From Acinetobacter higginsii (GTDB taxonomy: Bacteria > Pseudomonadota > Gammaproteobacteria > Pseudomonadales > Moraxellaceae), in assembly GCF_000369525.1 (NCBI RefSeq), contig NZ_KB850070.1:186001-250000 (forward strand): a stretch of DNA of 64,000 bases, read 5' to 3'. Shown here in pieces: positions 8,697 through 17,522 of this stretch. Below the pieces are notes generated by a model. That model was given only the letters and a program-made list of their open reading frames with translations. It did no database searches and was not told the origin of the DNA. The translations under genes and the position numbers were made by a program. Within the stretch, counting starts at the first letter, position 1; every line of letters starts with the position of its first letter.

Positions 8697-10782
8697 GAGA
8701 TACCCCTAAACCATATCTGTCCGAATACATCTGTTCGATTGAGACATGACCAATACTTTCACAAATATTATTCAGTGAAATGAGCAGCCGTTGACGCAAC
8801 TGTACATCTTCAATCTGTTGAGAGATGTCTTGTAAACGTTCTATTTGTTGCACAATCTGAATCGGAAAATGATGAATTGAAAGTTGCTTTTCCTGGCTTT
8901 GAAAATAATCTGCCAACTGCTGTTGTAACTGGTTCAAGCCATTTTGTAGTTCCAACAATTGTGGCAATTTTTGGCTAATTTCTTGCAAACGGACTAAATC
9001 AACAATCGAACTACTTTCAACCAATGCATTTTGAATCGCTGTTTTTACCTCAGGGTTCTGCACCATCTTGGTATTTAATACCCCGACACGGTCCAGCATA
9101 CTGCGTAAATGAATTTTAAAATCACTGCCATAAGACAAATGCAAGGCTTGGCGCATTGCCTGATAATGCAAAGCTAAAATTCGCGTCGCACTGGTATCTG
9201 GTGAAACTGCTCGCACCAAATCAATCACAATCAGGGACACCAACACGCCTAACACCATCGCAAAGGAACTATCCAGATAAGAGACAGCATCCATGGTGTA
9301 TTTGTTGTGTAGGTTCAACCCCATCATGGTATTAATCCCCAGCACCATCCCAACAGGCATCAGCATTTGATTGGCCATCATGGTGACCGCAACCAGAAAT
9401 ACCGGAAATAGTACCAATGCCAATTGCCAGAAATGAGTGATATGCGGGAAGATCCCAAAAGCATAGATAAAAACTAAACCCGCCGAGACAATACTGCCCC
9501 AAATAAAAATACGTAATACAGGTACAGGATTATCCAATGCCGTTAAGATACAGGCCGTAATCGCCCCCATTTGAGCCATCATAAAACCCGCTTTCCAACC
9601 CGAAAGAATCCATGCTGCTGTCACAATAAAGGTGATCAACACTGCACTGATACCGCCACGAACGGCAATGCCATGATCCCGATGTAAACTCGGATACTTG
9701 GTGGTGATTGCAGTAATTTCAGTTGGAATCTCTTTATTGCCTTGCTGAATCTGCTGCCAAATCAATTTCACTGCCAGCATATTGGCAATAAAGTGGCGAA
9801 CGTCCATCTTTAGGGCACCCAATACAATTTGCTGTTCAGCTGTTGCTTGAGCAATCAGCTCGGCAAAATCTTCTTCGAATCTAGTGGGTAAACCCTGCAA
9901 ATCACTGGGTTGAACAATGTGCTCTTGCTTTAAAAAAGCCAATGTAACTTGGCGAATACGGTTTAAATGTGGTCTAAGATTGCTCAATTGCATTTGTTCA
10001 AGTTGTTTCACCCGTTGCGATAAAGCCACCAGATTGGCCACCACCAAAGACACCTGATGCAGCATTTCCTGCAAGGTTTTGGTCATGCCCTTTAACTCGC
10101 CTTTTTCATAAGCCAGATGTACGGCTAAAGCATGAATATCAGCTGTATCACGGGTAATCACCGACAAAATTTGCGTATAGTTTTCTGGTGTTTCTTGAAC
10201 AGTAATCAGTTTCTCAAAGGTACTTTCCAGATCATTCAGAGTTTTATTAACCCGCTGTTTAATCATTGCACCGACATGCACAGGGAAAAAGGTTGCTGAA
10301 ACCACGGCGGTTGAAATCACCCCCACAGAAATTTCAAGCACACGAGCCAAGGCAATATCAAAAATATTATAGGTATCAATATAGGTAATCGCGTTATACA
10401 CAATCATGGCGGTTGAATAACCCGCTAACATGAATACATAACTACGTGGTGTACGGTCGAGTAAAGAGACGTAGAGTGCAAAGCCCACCCATAAGGACAA
10501 AATAATGGTAAATAACCAAGGCGTATTAATAAAATGGGGGGTCAAAAACAAGGCAATCATGGCCCCTGCGACCGTTCCGACCAAGCGATAGACACATTTT
10601 GAAGACACCATACCCGAATAGGGACTGGCAATAATCAGCACCGTACCAATCGACCACATCGGATTAATCAAATCCAATTCAAATGAAATAAACAGTGCCA
10701 GCATGCCTGCTACAAAGGTTTTGCAGGCAAAGATGAGGTCAAGTCGACTCGGTCTAAAAGCCAACAGCTGTTTAAATAGCAT
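8689..10782 (-). CDS. FUSC-family inner-membrane efflux protein (AaeB-like)
   Basis: This 697-aa protein has the duplicated layout of the fusaric-acid-resistance (FUSC) / AaeB family. A block of about six hydrophobic segments (about 15-165) is followed by a soluble helical region (about 170-370), a second membrane block (about 375-520) and a helical C-terminal region. Motifs such as 'FVAGMLALFISFELDLINP' near the N-terminus and 'IDLVRAVSPDTSATRILAL' at the end of the second block fit the family. It would be the inner-membrane part of a pump for aromatic acids or related toxic compounds. It is the first gene of the operon and is divergent from an IclR regulator. Confidence 0.9.
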   Translation of the reverse strand: MLFKQLLAFRPSRLDLIFACKTFVAGMLALFISFELDLINPMWSIGTVLIIASPYSGMVSSKCVYRLVGTVAGAMIALFLTPHFINTPWLFTIILSLWVGFALYVSLLDRTPRSYVFMLAGYSTAMIVYNAITYIDTYNIFDIALARVLEISVGVISTAVVSATFFPVHVGAMIKQRVNKTLNDLESTFEKLITVQETPENYTQILSVITRDTADIHALAVHLAYEKGELKGMTKTLQEMLHQVSLVVANLVALSQRVKQLEQMQLSNLRPHLNRIRQVTLAFLKQEHIVQPSDLQGLPTRFEEDFAELIAQATAEQQIVLGALKMDVRHFIANMLAVKLIWQQIQQGNKEIPTEITAITTKYPSLHRDHGIAVRGGISAVLITFIVTAAWILSGWKAGFMMAQMGAITACILTALDNPVPVLRIFIWGSIVSAGLVFIYAFGIFPHITHFWQLALVLFPVFLVAVTMMANQMLMPVGMVLGINTMMGLNLHNKYTMDAVSYLDSSFAMVLGVLVSLIVIDLVRAVSPDTSATRILALHYQAMRQALHLSYGSDFKIHLRSMLDRVGVLNTKMVQNPEVKTAIQNALVESSSIVDLVRLQEISQKLPQLLELQNGLNQLQQQLADYFQSQEKQLSIHHFPIQIVQQIERLQDISQQIEDVQLRQRLLISLNNICESIGHVSIEQMYSDRYGLGVSHG

Positions 10783-11212
10783 GAATATGTCTCAGTTCAG
10801 CGTCAGTTTAATCATGCATGCCATCACTAAAAAAGTGACAAGCTCTCCAGACTGATTTGAAAGCATTCAGATCAGGGCAAGTGCGATGAGTGAAACTGTA
10901 TATAAGGAGTGATCTGCAATACTTAGCATTTTTAGGCGTTTTCACCTAAAAATAATTATCCACATAAGACACTGCATAGCTTATTTTTTCAAAATCGAGT
11001 AAATTAGTCAACATAAATTATCACCATTTGATAATTTTTCATTTTAATTTAAAATAATCACAATAAAATTTATCATTTTTCTCAGTATTCACCCTAAATG
11101 ATTGATCTCGGATGATCAGATTTAAAAGTAAATACACGACCTTTCGCTTTTCTGTTATAAAGCAATAAAAGTTCGGTTTTCACGTTATTTTGTAAGGAGT
11201 AGGCGTCCCATC
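10783..11212. promoter_or_regulatory. Divergent promoter region between efflux operon and IclR gene
   Basis: This 430-base AT-rich region contains two near or perfect inverted repeats typical of operators. One is 10928-10953 (ATTTTTAGG / CCTAAAAAT, 8-base spacer). The other is 11015-11037 (AAATTATC / GATAATTT, 7-base spacer). A perfect DnaA-box sequence (TTATCCACA) is at 10956-10964, probably by chance. Both genes must start here. An IclR dimer would be expected to bind a palindrome in this interval; which one is inference. Confidence 0.6.
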
Positions 11213-11992
11213 ATGGCAATTTCGAGTTTTGGTAAAATTCTTACTGTGCTGGATTTATTTTCAGTTTCACGTCCGATTATCAATGTCGATATCATTTGTG
11301 ATGAGCTTGCGCTATCCAAACCTACCGCCTATCGTTATCTCAAAGAACTGGTTTCGACGGACATCTTAAAACGGATTAGTGGCACATCAGGTGACTATAC
11401 ACTTGGCTCTAAAATTGCGGTTTTAGATTATATTTCCCACAGCACTGACCCACTGATTCAAATCAGCATTCCCTTTATGCGCGATATCGTGGAACGTACC
11501 GAACTGTGCTGCTTATTAACCTATTTAAATCATGATTATTGTATCGACCTACATCATGAGACCTTTAAAGATGCCGAATTACTCTCTTTTGGCCGAGGTT
11601 GTCCACGACCCGTCTATGTCGGTGCTTCGCCCAAGATCGTGATTGCGCACTTAACCAAACAACGCATTCAAGCCTATTATCAGCAGTTTTCAAAAGAATT
11701 GGCACAAGTTGGATTTGCGCAGACTCAGGATGAATTCATCCAGCACATGCGGAAAATCAAAAAACAGGGCTTCTACTTATCCCAAGGTGAAATCGATCCT
11801 CAACTTTGTAGTTTGTCTGTGCCGATCCGTTTCTCCAACAAAGAAGCGCCGATTGCGCTCACATTAGTGGCTTCAAAGAATCGTTTTGACTTCATCAACA
11901 TTCAAAAGTTAATTGAAATTTTGCAAAATAATGCGGCTCAAATTGAACATAAATTTGCAACACTGTCTGAGAACCAAGGCAACCCGATTTGA
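11213..11992 (+). CDS. IclR-family transcriptional regulator
   Basis: This 259-aa regulator has an N-terminal winged helix (about 5-65, with 'DELALSKPTAYRYLKELVS' as recognition region). A C-terminal IclR effector domain follows, with 'FGRGCPRPVYVGASPKIV' and 'QGEIDPQLCSLSVPI'. IclR regulators control catabolism or efflux of aromatic and carboxylic acids. It is divergent from the AaeAXB-like operon and is the likely local regulator; the E. coli aae system uses a LysR protein instead. An AAGGAG motif lies 13 bases before the ATG, a rather long spacing. The effector is unknown. Confidence 0.9.
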   Translation: MAISSFGKILTVLDLFSVSRPIINVDIICDELALSKPTAYRYLKELVSTDILKRISGTSGDYTLGSKIAVLDYISHSTDPLIQISIPFMRDIVERTELCCLLTYLNHDYCIDLHHETFKDAELLSFGRGCPRPVYVGASPKIVIAHLTKQRIQAYYQQFSKELAQVGFAQTQDEFIQHMRKIKKQGFYLSQGEIDPQLCSLSVPIRFSNKEAPIALTLVASKNRFDFINIQKLIEILQNNAAQIEHKFATLSENQGNPI

Positions 11993-12107
11993 GAATATTA
12001 AAAAACATTTACATTTTACACGGTTGTAAATCTCAGCAAATTCTCATATGATGATTATGTTCTTCAGCATACTCTCCCAAAAGAGCATGGCTTTCCTCAG
12101 AGAACTA

Positions 12108-12133
12108 AGCTCATCGTTGTATGGGCTTTTTTC
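12108..12133 (+). terminator. Intrinsic terminator after the IclR gene
   Basis: Eight-base arms (AAGCTCAT / ATGGGCTT, one G-U pair) with a six-base loop are followed by TTTTTTC on the plus strand. Confidence 0.65.
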
Positions 12134-12158
12134 TTGTCTAGCCATTCATCAGACAATA

Positions 12159-12187
12159 AAAAAGCCCTCTGTATAGAAGGCTTTTAA
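12159..12187 (-). terminator. Intrinsic terminator after pgsA
   Basis: AAAAGCC / GGCTTTT arms with an inner TCT/AGA pairing are followed by T6 on the minus strand, 20 bases past the pgsA stop. Confidence 0.75.
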
Positions 12188-12207
12188 ATATTAGCTTTGT
12201 AATACGA

Positions 12208-12807
12208 TTAAGGCTGTTTTAGGTACGGCCATGCTGCTTTCAAATAAATAAACATCGACCATAGGGTGAGAATCACAGCAGCGTACAGTAAGGCATAGGC
12301 CCATATTTCCAAAGGTTTCCAGTTCAATAAGAACACACTAATCGCAATCATTTGGAAAGCTGTTTTGTATTTTCCAACAGTCGACACCGCAACACTGGTA
12401 CGAGCGCCTAACTCTGCCATCCACTCACGTAGCGCAGAAACGGTAATCTCTCGCGAAATAATTACAATCGCAGCAAAAGCCATTGAAATATTCGGCTGCC
12501 ATTGCACCAATACAATCAGTGCTGCTGCAACCATCAACTTATCTGCGACTGGATCAAGGAACCGCCCAAAAGCAGAGCTTTGATTTAAAGTTCGTGCCAA
12601 ATAGCCATCCAACCAATCTGTTACCGCAGCAAGTACAAATACCGCTGTCAGTATCAGATGACGCATCATTCCCCCATGATGCTCAGCAATTCCAATTGCG
12701 GGTGGCCAATAAGCAATCACCAAGAAAACAGGAATTAGGGCAATACGTGCCAAAGTTAAAATATTAGGAATGTTCAGGATTTGCCCTGTACTCATAAACA
12801 CCGCCAT
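12208..12807 (-). CDS. pgsA: CDP-diacylglycerol-glycerol-3-phosphate 3-phosphatidyltransferase
   Basis: PgsA makes phosphatidylglycerophosphate, the committed step of phosphatidylglycerol and cardiolipin synthesis, in the inner membrane. The complete CDP-alcohol phosphotransferase motif is visible as DG-x2-AR-x8-G-x3-D-x3-D at residues 67-89 (D67, G68, A71, R72, G81, D85, D89), with another Asp at 64. About five hydrophobic segments are present. Length is 199 aa from the ATG at 12807; an ATG four codons later (MSTGQILN) is an equally good start. The gene has its own terminator. In many gammaproteobacteria pgsA follows uvrC; here a thioesterase gene lies between them on the same strand. Confidence 0.95.
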   Translation of the reverse strand: MAVFMSTGQILNIPNILTLARIALIPVFLVIAYWPPAIGIAEHHGGMMRHLILTAVFVLAAVTDWLDGYLARTLNQSSAFGRFLDPVADKLMVAAALIVLVQWQPNISMAFAAIVIISREITVSALREWMAELGARTSVAVSTVGKYKTAFQMIAISVFLLNWKPLEIWAYALLYAAVILTLWSMFIYLKAAWPYLKQP

Positions 12808-12898
12808 GTTGTTCGCATCAAATATGCATGTCGCACAAAGGATGTGCCGAGATTATCCATGTGTAAGCAACTTTATACGAAATGCACCGCAGTGTCGA

Positions 12899-13699
12899 CT
12901 AGGCAAAAACGGCAACTGTCTGTCTAAGTACCGCAATTAAGCGGTTTTCACGATCCCAGATATACGCATATTCCGTTGAATAACCATGTTCTGCATATTC
13001 AGTCACGACTTTGTATTTAAACCAATCTTGAATTTGATCCACAATCGGCTGCAAATACGTAATCTGCCAAGTCAAGGAGCTGGCTGGTGCAGGCGTTTTA
13101 AACATAGGTAAAACCCCAGGTGGCCAGACATCCATGAGTGCAAACAGATCTGCCAATTGCATGTTACGGTTTGGATGCAAACTAGGTGCAAACCGCCCCC
13201 AGCCACCAAAATCAGGCACCTTACTGCCTGCCATCGGATAACTCCCTTCTGCCCAACACAATTCAAATTGCTGTAAACATTCGGGCATTAACCCCTCAAT
13301 ATAGAAGGTTTTATCCAGTTGTTCGGCCGTTGGATAGTCAGGAACAGTAGGTAAGTTTTGCACATGAATCCGCGATTCACGTTGTAGGCCAAAACTGGCC
13401 ACCAAAATACTTTGTACCGCATCATCCTGCCAGAGTCGGATTTCTAAAGATGTGACTGATTTTCCTTCACGTAATATTTCAGCACTGAGTCTGGCTCGCC
13501 CTTGTTGCACAGGGCCGACAAAAGTGATGTTACAGCTTAACAGTTGTTTTGCTGCATCTTGTACCGTACTCAGCGCCTTTTGGATCATCAGTCCGGCAAT
13601 CAACCCGCCAAACACTGTCCGGCCTTGTAGCCAACCTGATGGAATATCGATCCATTCTTGTTGTTCAACCTGTTGATAGAGCGGAAGCAAGGACATCAT
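12899..13699 (-). CDS. TesB-like acyl-CoA thioesterase (double hotdog)
   Basis: This protein of about 266 aa has two hotdog halves. The N-terminal half contains 'GWLQGRTVFGGLIAGLMIQ' and 'LLSCNITFVGPVQQGRA'. The C-terminal half contains 'WQITYLQPI' and 'YAYIWDRENRLIAVLRQTV'. This fits the thioesterase-like superfamily related to TesB, which hydrolyses acyl-CoA to free acid and CoA. I start it at the ATG pair 13699/13696 because GAAGGA lies directly upstream; a longer in-frame extension to 13771 has no conserved content. It sits between uvrC and pgsA on the same strand. The physiological acyl chain cannot be told from sequence. Confidence 0.82.
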   Translation of the reverse strand: MMSLLPLYQQVEQQEWIDIPSGWLQGRTVFGGLIAGLMIQKALSTVQDAAKQLLSCNITFVGPVQQGRARLSAEILREGKSVTSLEIRLWQDDAVQSILVASFGLQRESRIHVQNLPTVPDYPTAEQLDKTFYIEGLMPECLQQFELCWAEGSYPMAGSKVPDFGGWGRFAPSLHPNRNMQLADLFALMDVWPPGVLPMFKTPAPASSLTWQITYLQPIVDQIQDWFKYKVVTEYAEHGYSTEYAYIWDRENRLIAVLRQTVAVFA

Positions 13700-13800
13700 T
13701 TTTCCTTCATCATCGAAATACACTATCTTTGAATGTTTTTCGCCATTTGTGAATGATCGTTTACACCGCAATATTGGGAAGATTGTGTCAATCGGTCAAA

Positions 13801-15600
13801 TTACTCATGTAAGATTTTATAAATCGTCCGTGCCAGAACCTCACCTAACCCCGGGACTAACATCAACTCTTTTTCCGATGCTCTGAGTACCCCTTGTATC
13901 CCCCCAAAATGCGTCAATAAATCACGACGACGCTTTGGTCCAAGTCCGGGAATGGCTTCTAAGACAGAGCTACTGCGACGTTTATCTCGTTTGGCACGGT
14001 GTTTGGTGATCGCAAAGCGATGCGCTTCATCACGCACCTGTTGAATGAGGTGTAGCGCTTTATGATCTTCTGGAAGCTGAATCTTGGTGCCATCGGTAAA
14101 ATGTAGTGTTTCCAATCCTGGCTTACGACCTTCACCTTTAGATACCCCGATCATAAAGGCATCCAGCTCTAGCTCTTGCATCACCTCCATCGCCATATGT
14201 AATTGCCCTTTACCTCCATCAATGAGCAGAAGATCAGGCAACATATTCTTTTTATAGCGACGGATCAGGGCTTGCCGCATTGCAGCATAATCATCGCCAC
14301 CCGTAATATCCTGAATGGCAAATTGACGATAGTCCCTCTTTCGTGACCCACCTTGATCGAACACCACACAGGAAGCAATTGGTGCTTCGCCCATGGTATG
14401 ACTAATATCAAAGCATTCAATCCGATCAATCGGTCGGCCCACCACCTGTTCAAGCTGATGAAATCGTTCAGTTAACTCTAAATGATTACTGAGCTTACCT
14501 TTAATCGCATGCTGTACATTCATTTGAGCCAACTCTAACCATTCGGCTCGAGTCTCACGGACTTTATGCTTGATCTGTACCTTTTTATTAAAAGTTTGCT
14601 GTAACGCTTCTTCCAGTTGCTGTTGATCTGGCACATCAACATTCACAATCAACTCTGTCGGCACTTCATCGGCAACTTGGAAGTAAAAGTTCGCCATAAA
14701 GTCACTGAGCATCTGTCCCAAATCATCACTTAGCATATCGGGGAAATAGCTTTTCCCGCCGAGCATGCGTCCATTACGCACATACATAATCTGGACGCAG
14801 GTTACGCCTGCTTGGTAGGCAATTGCCAGAATATCGGCTTCACCTTTGATCTTGAATACCGCTTGCTGTGCCTGTACTTCGCGAAGTAAAGACAAACGAT
14901 CTCGATAAAACACCGCTTTTTCAAACTCAAGTGCTTCAGCTGCCTGTTCCATTTTCCCAATCAGCTCTTGATTTAGCTCTTTGGTATCTCCTTGCAGAAA
15001 ACGGATGGAGTTGTCGACATCTTCTTTATAGTCTTCAGGACTAATCAAGCCGACACAAGGCGCGGTACAGCGTTTAATCTGATATTGCAGACACGGACGT
15101 TTGCGCTGTGAAAAATAGCTGTTCTCACATTGGCGAACATTGAACAGCTTCTGTAACACCAATAATGTGTCACGCGCGCTATAAGCACTTGGGTACGGCC
15201 CAAAAAACTTACCAATTTGATGCTTGCCCTTACCTCGTCCACTGGCGATGCGCGGATAGGGCTTGTCTGAAGAAACAAAGATATAGACATAGGATTTGTC
15301 ATCCCGCAACATAATGTTATAAGGCGGACGGTGCAGCTTAATCAGGTTTTGCTCAAGCAATAGCGCTTCTGTTTCGGAACGCACCACCAAGCTTTCAATA
15401 TCATAAATACGGGCAACCAAGGCCTGTGTTTTTGGATGCTCAATGGTTTTTACAAAATAGCTCGACACACGATTCTTTAGATTTTTGGCTTTACCCACAT
15501 ATAGTAATTCCCCATCTTTACCTAGCATTTTATAAACGCCAGGCAACTGAGTCATATGCGCCAGTATTTTTTCAATGTGTTCTCGAGCGTTTGGGTTCAC
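13801..15600 (-). CDS. uvrC: Excinuclease ABC subunit C
   Basis: UvrC makes both incisions in nucleotide excision repair after recruitment by UvrB. The 599-aa protein shows the GIY-YIG nuclease domain ('[20 protein letters not shown]' near residue 18), a cysteine cluster at about 158-181, and the UVR/UvrB-binding segment ('[18 protein letters not shown]' near 220). The RNase H-like domain follows ('[18 protein letters not shown]', '[12 protein letters not shown]'), then two C-terminal helix-hairpin-helix motifs ('[13 protein letters not shown]', '[13 protein letters not shown]'). All catalytic regions look intact. It lies upstream of the thioesterase and pgsA on the same strand. Confidence 0.97.
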   Translation of the reverse strand: MNPNAREHIEKILAHMTQLPGVYKMLGKDGELLYVGKAKNLKNRVSSYFVKTIEHPKTQALVARIYDIESLVVRSETEALLLEQNLIKLHRPPYNIMLRDDKSYVYIFVSSDKPYPRIASGRGKGKHQIGKFFGPYPSAYSARDTLLVLQKLFNVRQCENSYFSQRKRPCLQYQIKRCTAPCVGLISPEDYKEDVDNSIRFLQGDTKELNQELIGKMEQAAEALEFEKAVFYRDRLSLLREVQAQQAVFKIKGEADILAIAYQAGVTCVQIMYVRNGRMLGGKSYFPDMLSDDLGQMLSDFMANFYFQVADEVPTELIVNVDVPDQQQLEEALQQTFNKKVQIKHKVRETRAEWLELAQMNVQHAIKGKLSNHLELTERFHQLEQVVGRPIDRIECFDISHTMGEAPIASCVVFDQGGSRKRDYRQFAIQDITGGDDYAAMRQALIRRYKKNMLPDLLLIDGGKGQLHMAMEVMQELELDAFMIGVSKGEGRKPGLETLHFTDGTKIQLPEDHKALHLIQQVRDEAHRFAITKHRAKRDKRRSSSVLEAIPGLGPKRRRDLLTHFGGIQGVLRASEKELMLVPGLGEVLARTIYKILHE

Positions 15601-15703
15601 AACATGCCTATTCTCTTTATTTACATCACATGATGTGATGTTTGCTCAATTTTTTTCAAGCCTTAAATGTGAATATCGTGTAAGCGCCACGTTTATAAGT
15701 GAT

Positions 15704-16123
15704 TTAATGCTTAGAAAAGGTTTGATTTAAGGCCTTGCAAAACCTCTCTTTATCTTTAGGCGAAATCAAAATATGACTTGTAATTCCATCTTTCTGATAA
15801 TCAATACGCAAACGATCCAAAGATAAAGCAGGAGATGAAATTAAATTATGGCTCGAGGATATTTTAATAATGTCAGATTTATTGATCTGCCACTTGAAGA
15901 ACATCGAACGAATCGTTAAATGTTGTTCTGTCACAATATAACGCGTATTAAAAATCGGCCACCATAATAGAGCGATCGTCAGAAAATATAGGACGGCATG
16001 TTCAGGATACTCCTGCATGGTGCCTTTCATATACATGGTCCATAAAAATTGCAGTAACAAGCCTGTCGTTGCAATCACTACACCCCAGAACCACCAATCA
16101 ATTTTAGAACGAAACGTTTGCAT
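15704..16123 (-). CDS. Hypothetical membrane protein with PH-like domain
   Basis: This 139-aa protein has two hydrophobic segments at the N-terminus (about 10-30 and 41-56). A soluble part with 'NTRYIVTEQHLTIRSMFFKWQI' spacing follows, resembling the bacterial PH (YcxB/YyaB-type) fold, where a beta-rich domain follows paired helices. The function of such proteins is generally unknown. It stands between uvrC and lpxO on the same strand. The lpxO terminator lies between it and lpxO, so it probably has its own promoter. Confidence 0.65.
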   Translation of the reverse strand: MQTFRSKIDWWFWGVVIATTGLLLQFLWTMYMKGTMQEYPEHAVLYFLTIALLWWPIFNTRYIVTEQHLTIRSMFFKWQINKSDIIKISSSHNLISSPALSLDRLRIDYQKDGITSHILISPKDKERFCKALNQTFSKH

Positions 16124-16175
16124 AGATTTTCAAAGTGAATTGTTATGAACTAAAAATATTCTAAGCCAAATCCCA

Positions 16176-16200
16176 TAAAAAAACGCCCTTTCGGGCGTTG
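16176..16200 (-). terminator. Intrinsic terminator after lpxO
   Basis: Perfect seven-base arms (AACGCCC / GGGCGTT) with a four-base loop are followed by a run of seven T on the minus strand, 14 bases past the lpxO stop. Confidence 0.85.
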
Positions 16201-16213
16201 ATGTTATTCAAAC

Positions 16214-17128
16214 TTAAAAAACATAAGGACGAATAAAAATGAGGAAGAATAGACCGAGCATGATGAACCACTTCAAAAAGTAATACAGGGAACGGTTCGA
16301 TTTCTTCAAAGCTTTGGCTTTAATACGAATCTGGTAAATATAGCCAAATGCTTTGTTTAAACCACCTGTTTGATCACCCGCTTCATTGGGTGAACTGGCA
16401 GCCGTCATCACACTTTTACCAAACCAGTGATTAAACTTCTCCATAAAGCGAGTCTTTAATGGACGCTCTACATCTGCGAAGAAAATAATGCGGTTTTGGT
16501 CAGTCGTATTTTCAGCATAGTGAATATAGGTTTCATCAAAAACCACACTCTCACCATCACGCCAAGAATAGCGCTCACCATCGACATCGATAAAGCAGCG
16601 ATCATCATTCGGTGTGATTAAACCTAAGTGATAACGTAATGAACCTGCATATGGGTCACGGTGACGAACCAAACGGCTATCGGGTGCTAGCTCAGTAAAC
16701 ATCGCTGCTTTAATCGTTGGCAAGGTCTTTAACAATGCGGTTGTTTTTGGACAAAGCTCAGCTGCTGATGGATGTGCAGAGTCGTACCATTTCAGATAGA
16801 ACCGTTTCCAGCCTGTTTTAAAGAATGAGTTAAAGCCTAGGTCATCATAGCTACTTGAAGCTTTAATACCACCTTTGTCGTACAAAGCTTGAGCTTCATC
16901 ACGAATCATTTCCCAATTTTCATCCAGCACTTTTAAGTCCTGAAAATGCTGAGTGTCGATATACGGTTGATTCGGCACTTTGGAAAACATGTACATTAAA
17001 AAGTTAATGGGTGCGAGAATCGTAGAATGGTCAAAAAACTGACGATAAAACGAATGCTTTACTTTACCACGGCGCTGAATATACAAAGCCGAAATGATAA
17101 AAATCGCTAATATGATCCACTTAATCAT
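16214..17128 (-). CDS. lpxO: LpxO-like lipid A 2-hydroxylase (Fe/2-oxoglutarate, Asp/Asn hydroxylase fold)
   Basis: This is a 304-aa membrane-anchored dioxygenase. It has an N-terminal hydrophobic anchor (4-17) and a C-terminal hydrophobic segment (about 284-302). The aspartyl/asparaginyl beta-hydroxylase core has the metal ligands H156-x-D158 and H203 and the 2-oxoglutarate Arg at 213. The order and spacing match LpxO, which hydroxylates the 2-position of a lipid A acyl chain in Gram-negative bacteria. The related Acinetobacter enzyme is known to modify lipid A. The exact acyl target here is inference. It is followed closely by its own terminator. Confidence 0.85.
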   Translation of the reverse strand: MIKWIILAIFIISALYIQRRGKVKHSFYRQFFDHSTILAPINFLMYMFSKVPNQPYIDTQHFQDLKVLDENWEMIRDEAQALYDKGGIKASSSYDDLGFNSFFKTGWKRFYLKWYDSAHPSAAELCPKTTALLKTLPTIKAAMFTELAPDSRLVRHRDPYAGSLRYHLGLITPNDDRCFIDVDGERYSWRDGESVVFDETYIHYAENTTDQNRIIFFADVERPLKTRFMEKFNHWFGKSVMTAASSPNEAGDQTGGLNKAFGYIYQIRIKAKALKKSNRSLYYFLKWFIMLGLFFLIFIRPYVF

Positions 17129-17522
17129 AGATTACTCTATCTTCTTAGCTGAAAACCAAATGCTCAGTTTGATGAATCAAATCTCAAAATCGCACTCAAA
17201 ATAAGCTTGCTATTCTAGCAAATTTGTCGACTTAAATACCAATGAGCTTACCTAAATCGGACAAAAGCACTTTTAAAATTTCTCATCACAATCAAAGAGT
17301 AAACGCTCTATTTTAGTCGAAAAATTTATTTTTATTCATGATTTAGCAGTTCAAGTCCAAGATTACAATAAATTGATGACCCTAGCGTCACGGCTTGATA
17401 CAACTTGTTATGTCCTTTTTGGATATAGTTATCGTAAGATTAGCGAAGCTTTTTTGTGTGCTGAAGCGCACACACGCTTTATGACATCCACTCAGAATCC
17501 TCCACAACAAGGGAGATCAGGC
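17129..17522. other. Divergent intergenic region between lpxO and fadB
   Basis: These 394 bases hold the promoters of the divergent lpxO and fadB genes. A perfect short palindrome (TTGCTA-ttc-TAGCAA) lies at 17207-17221, about 80 bases from lpxO. An in-frame open stretch from 17373 precedes fadB but has no fadB similarity, so I treat it as leader. I saw no clear FadR or PsrA operator by eye. Confidence 0.5.

Noticed and set aside
10956..10964. Perfect DnaA box (TTATCCACA) as a replication origin signal
   Set aside because: It is a single box without neighbouring boxes, dnaA/dnaN genes or an AT-rich unwinding element context.
17373..17522. N-terminal 50-residue extension of fadB
   Set aside because: It has no similarity to the crotonase start and the ATG at 17523 has a GGGAG site and gives the canonical length.
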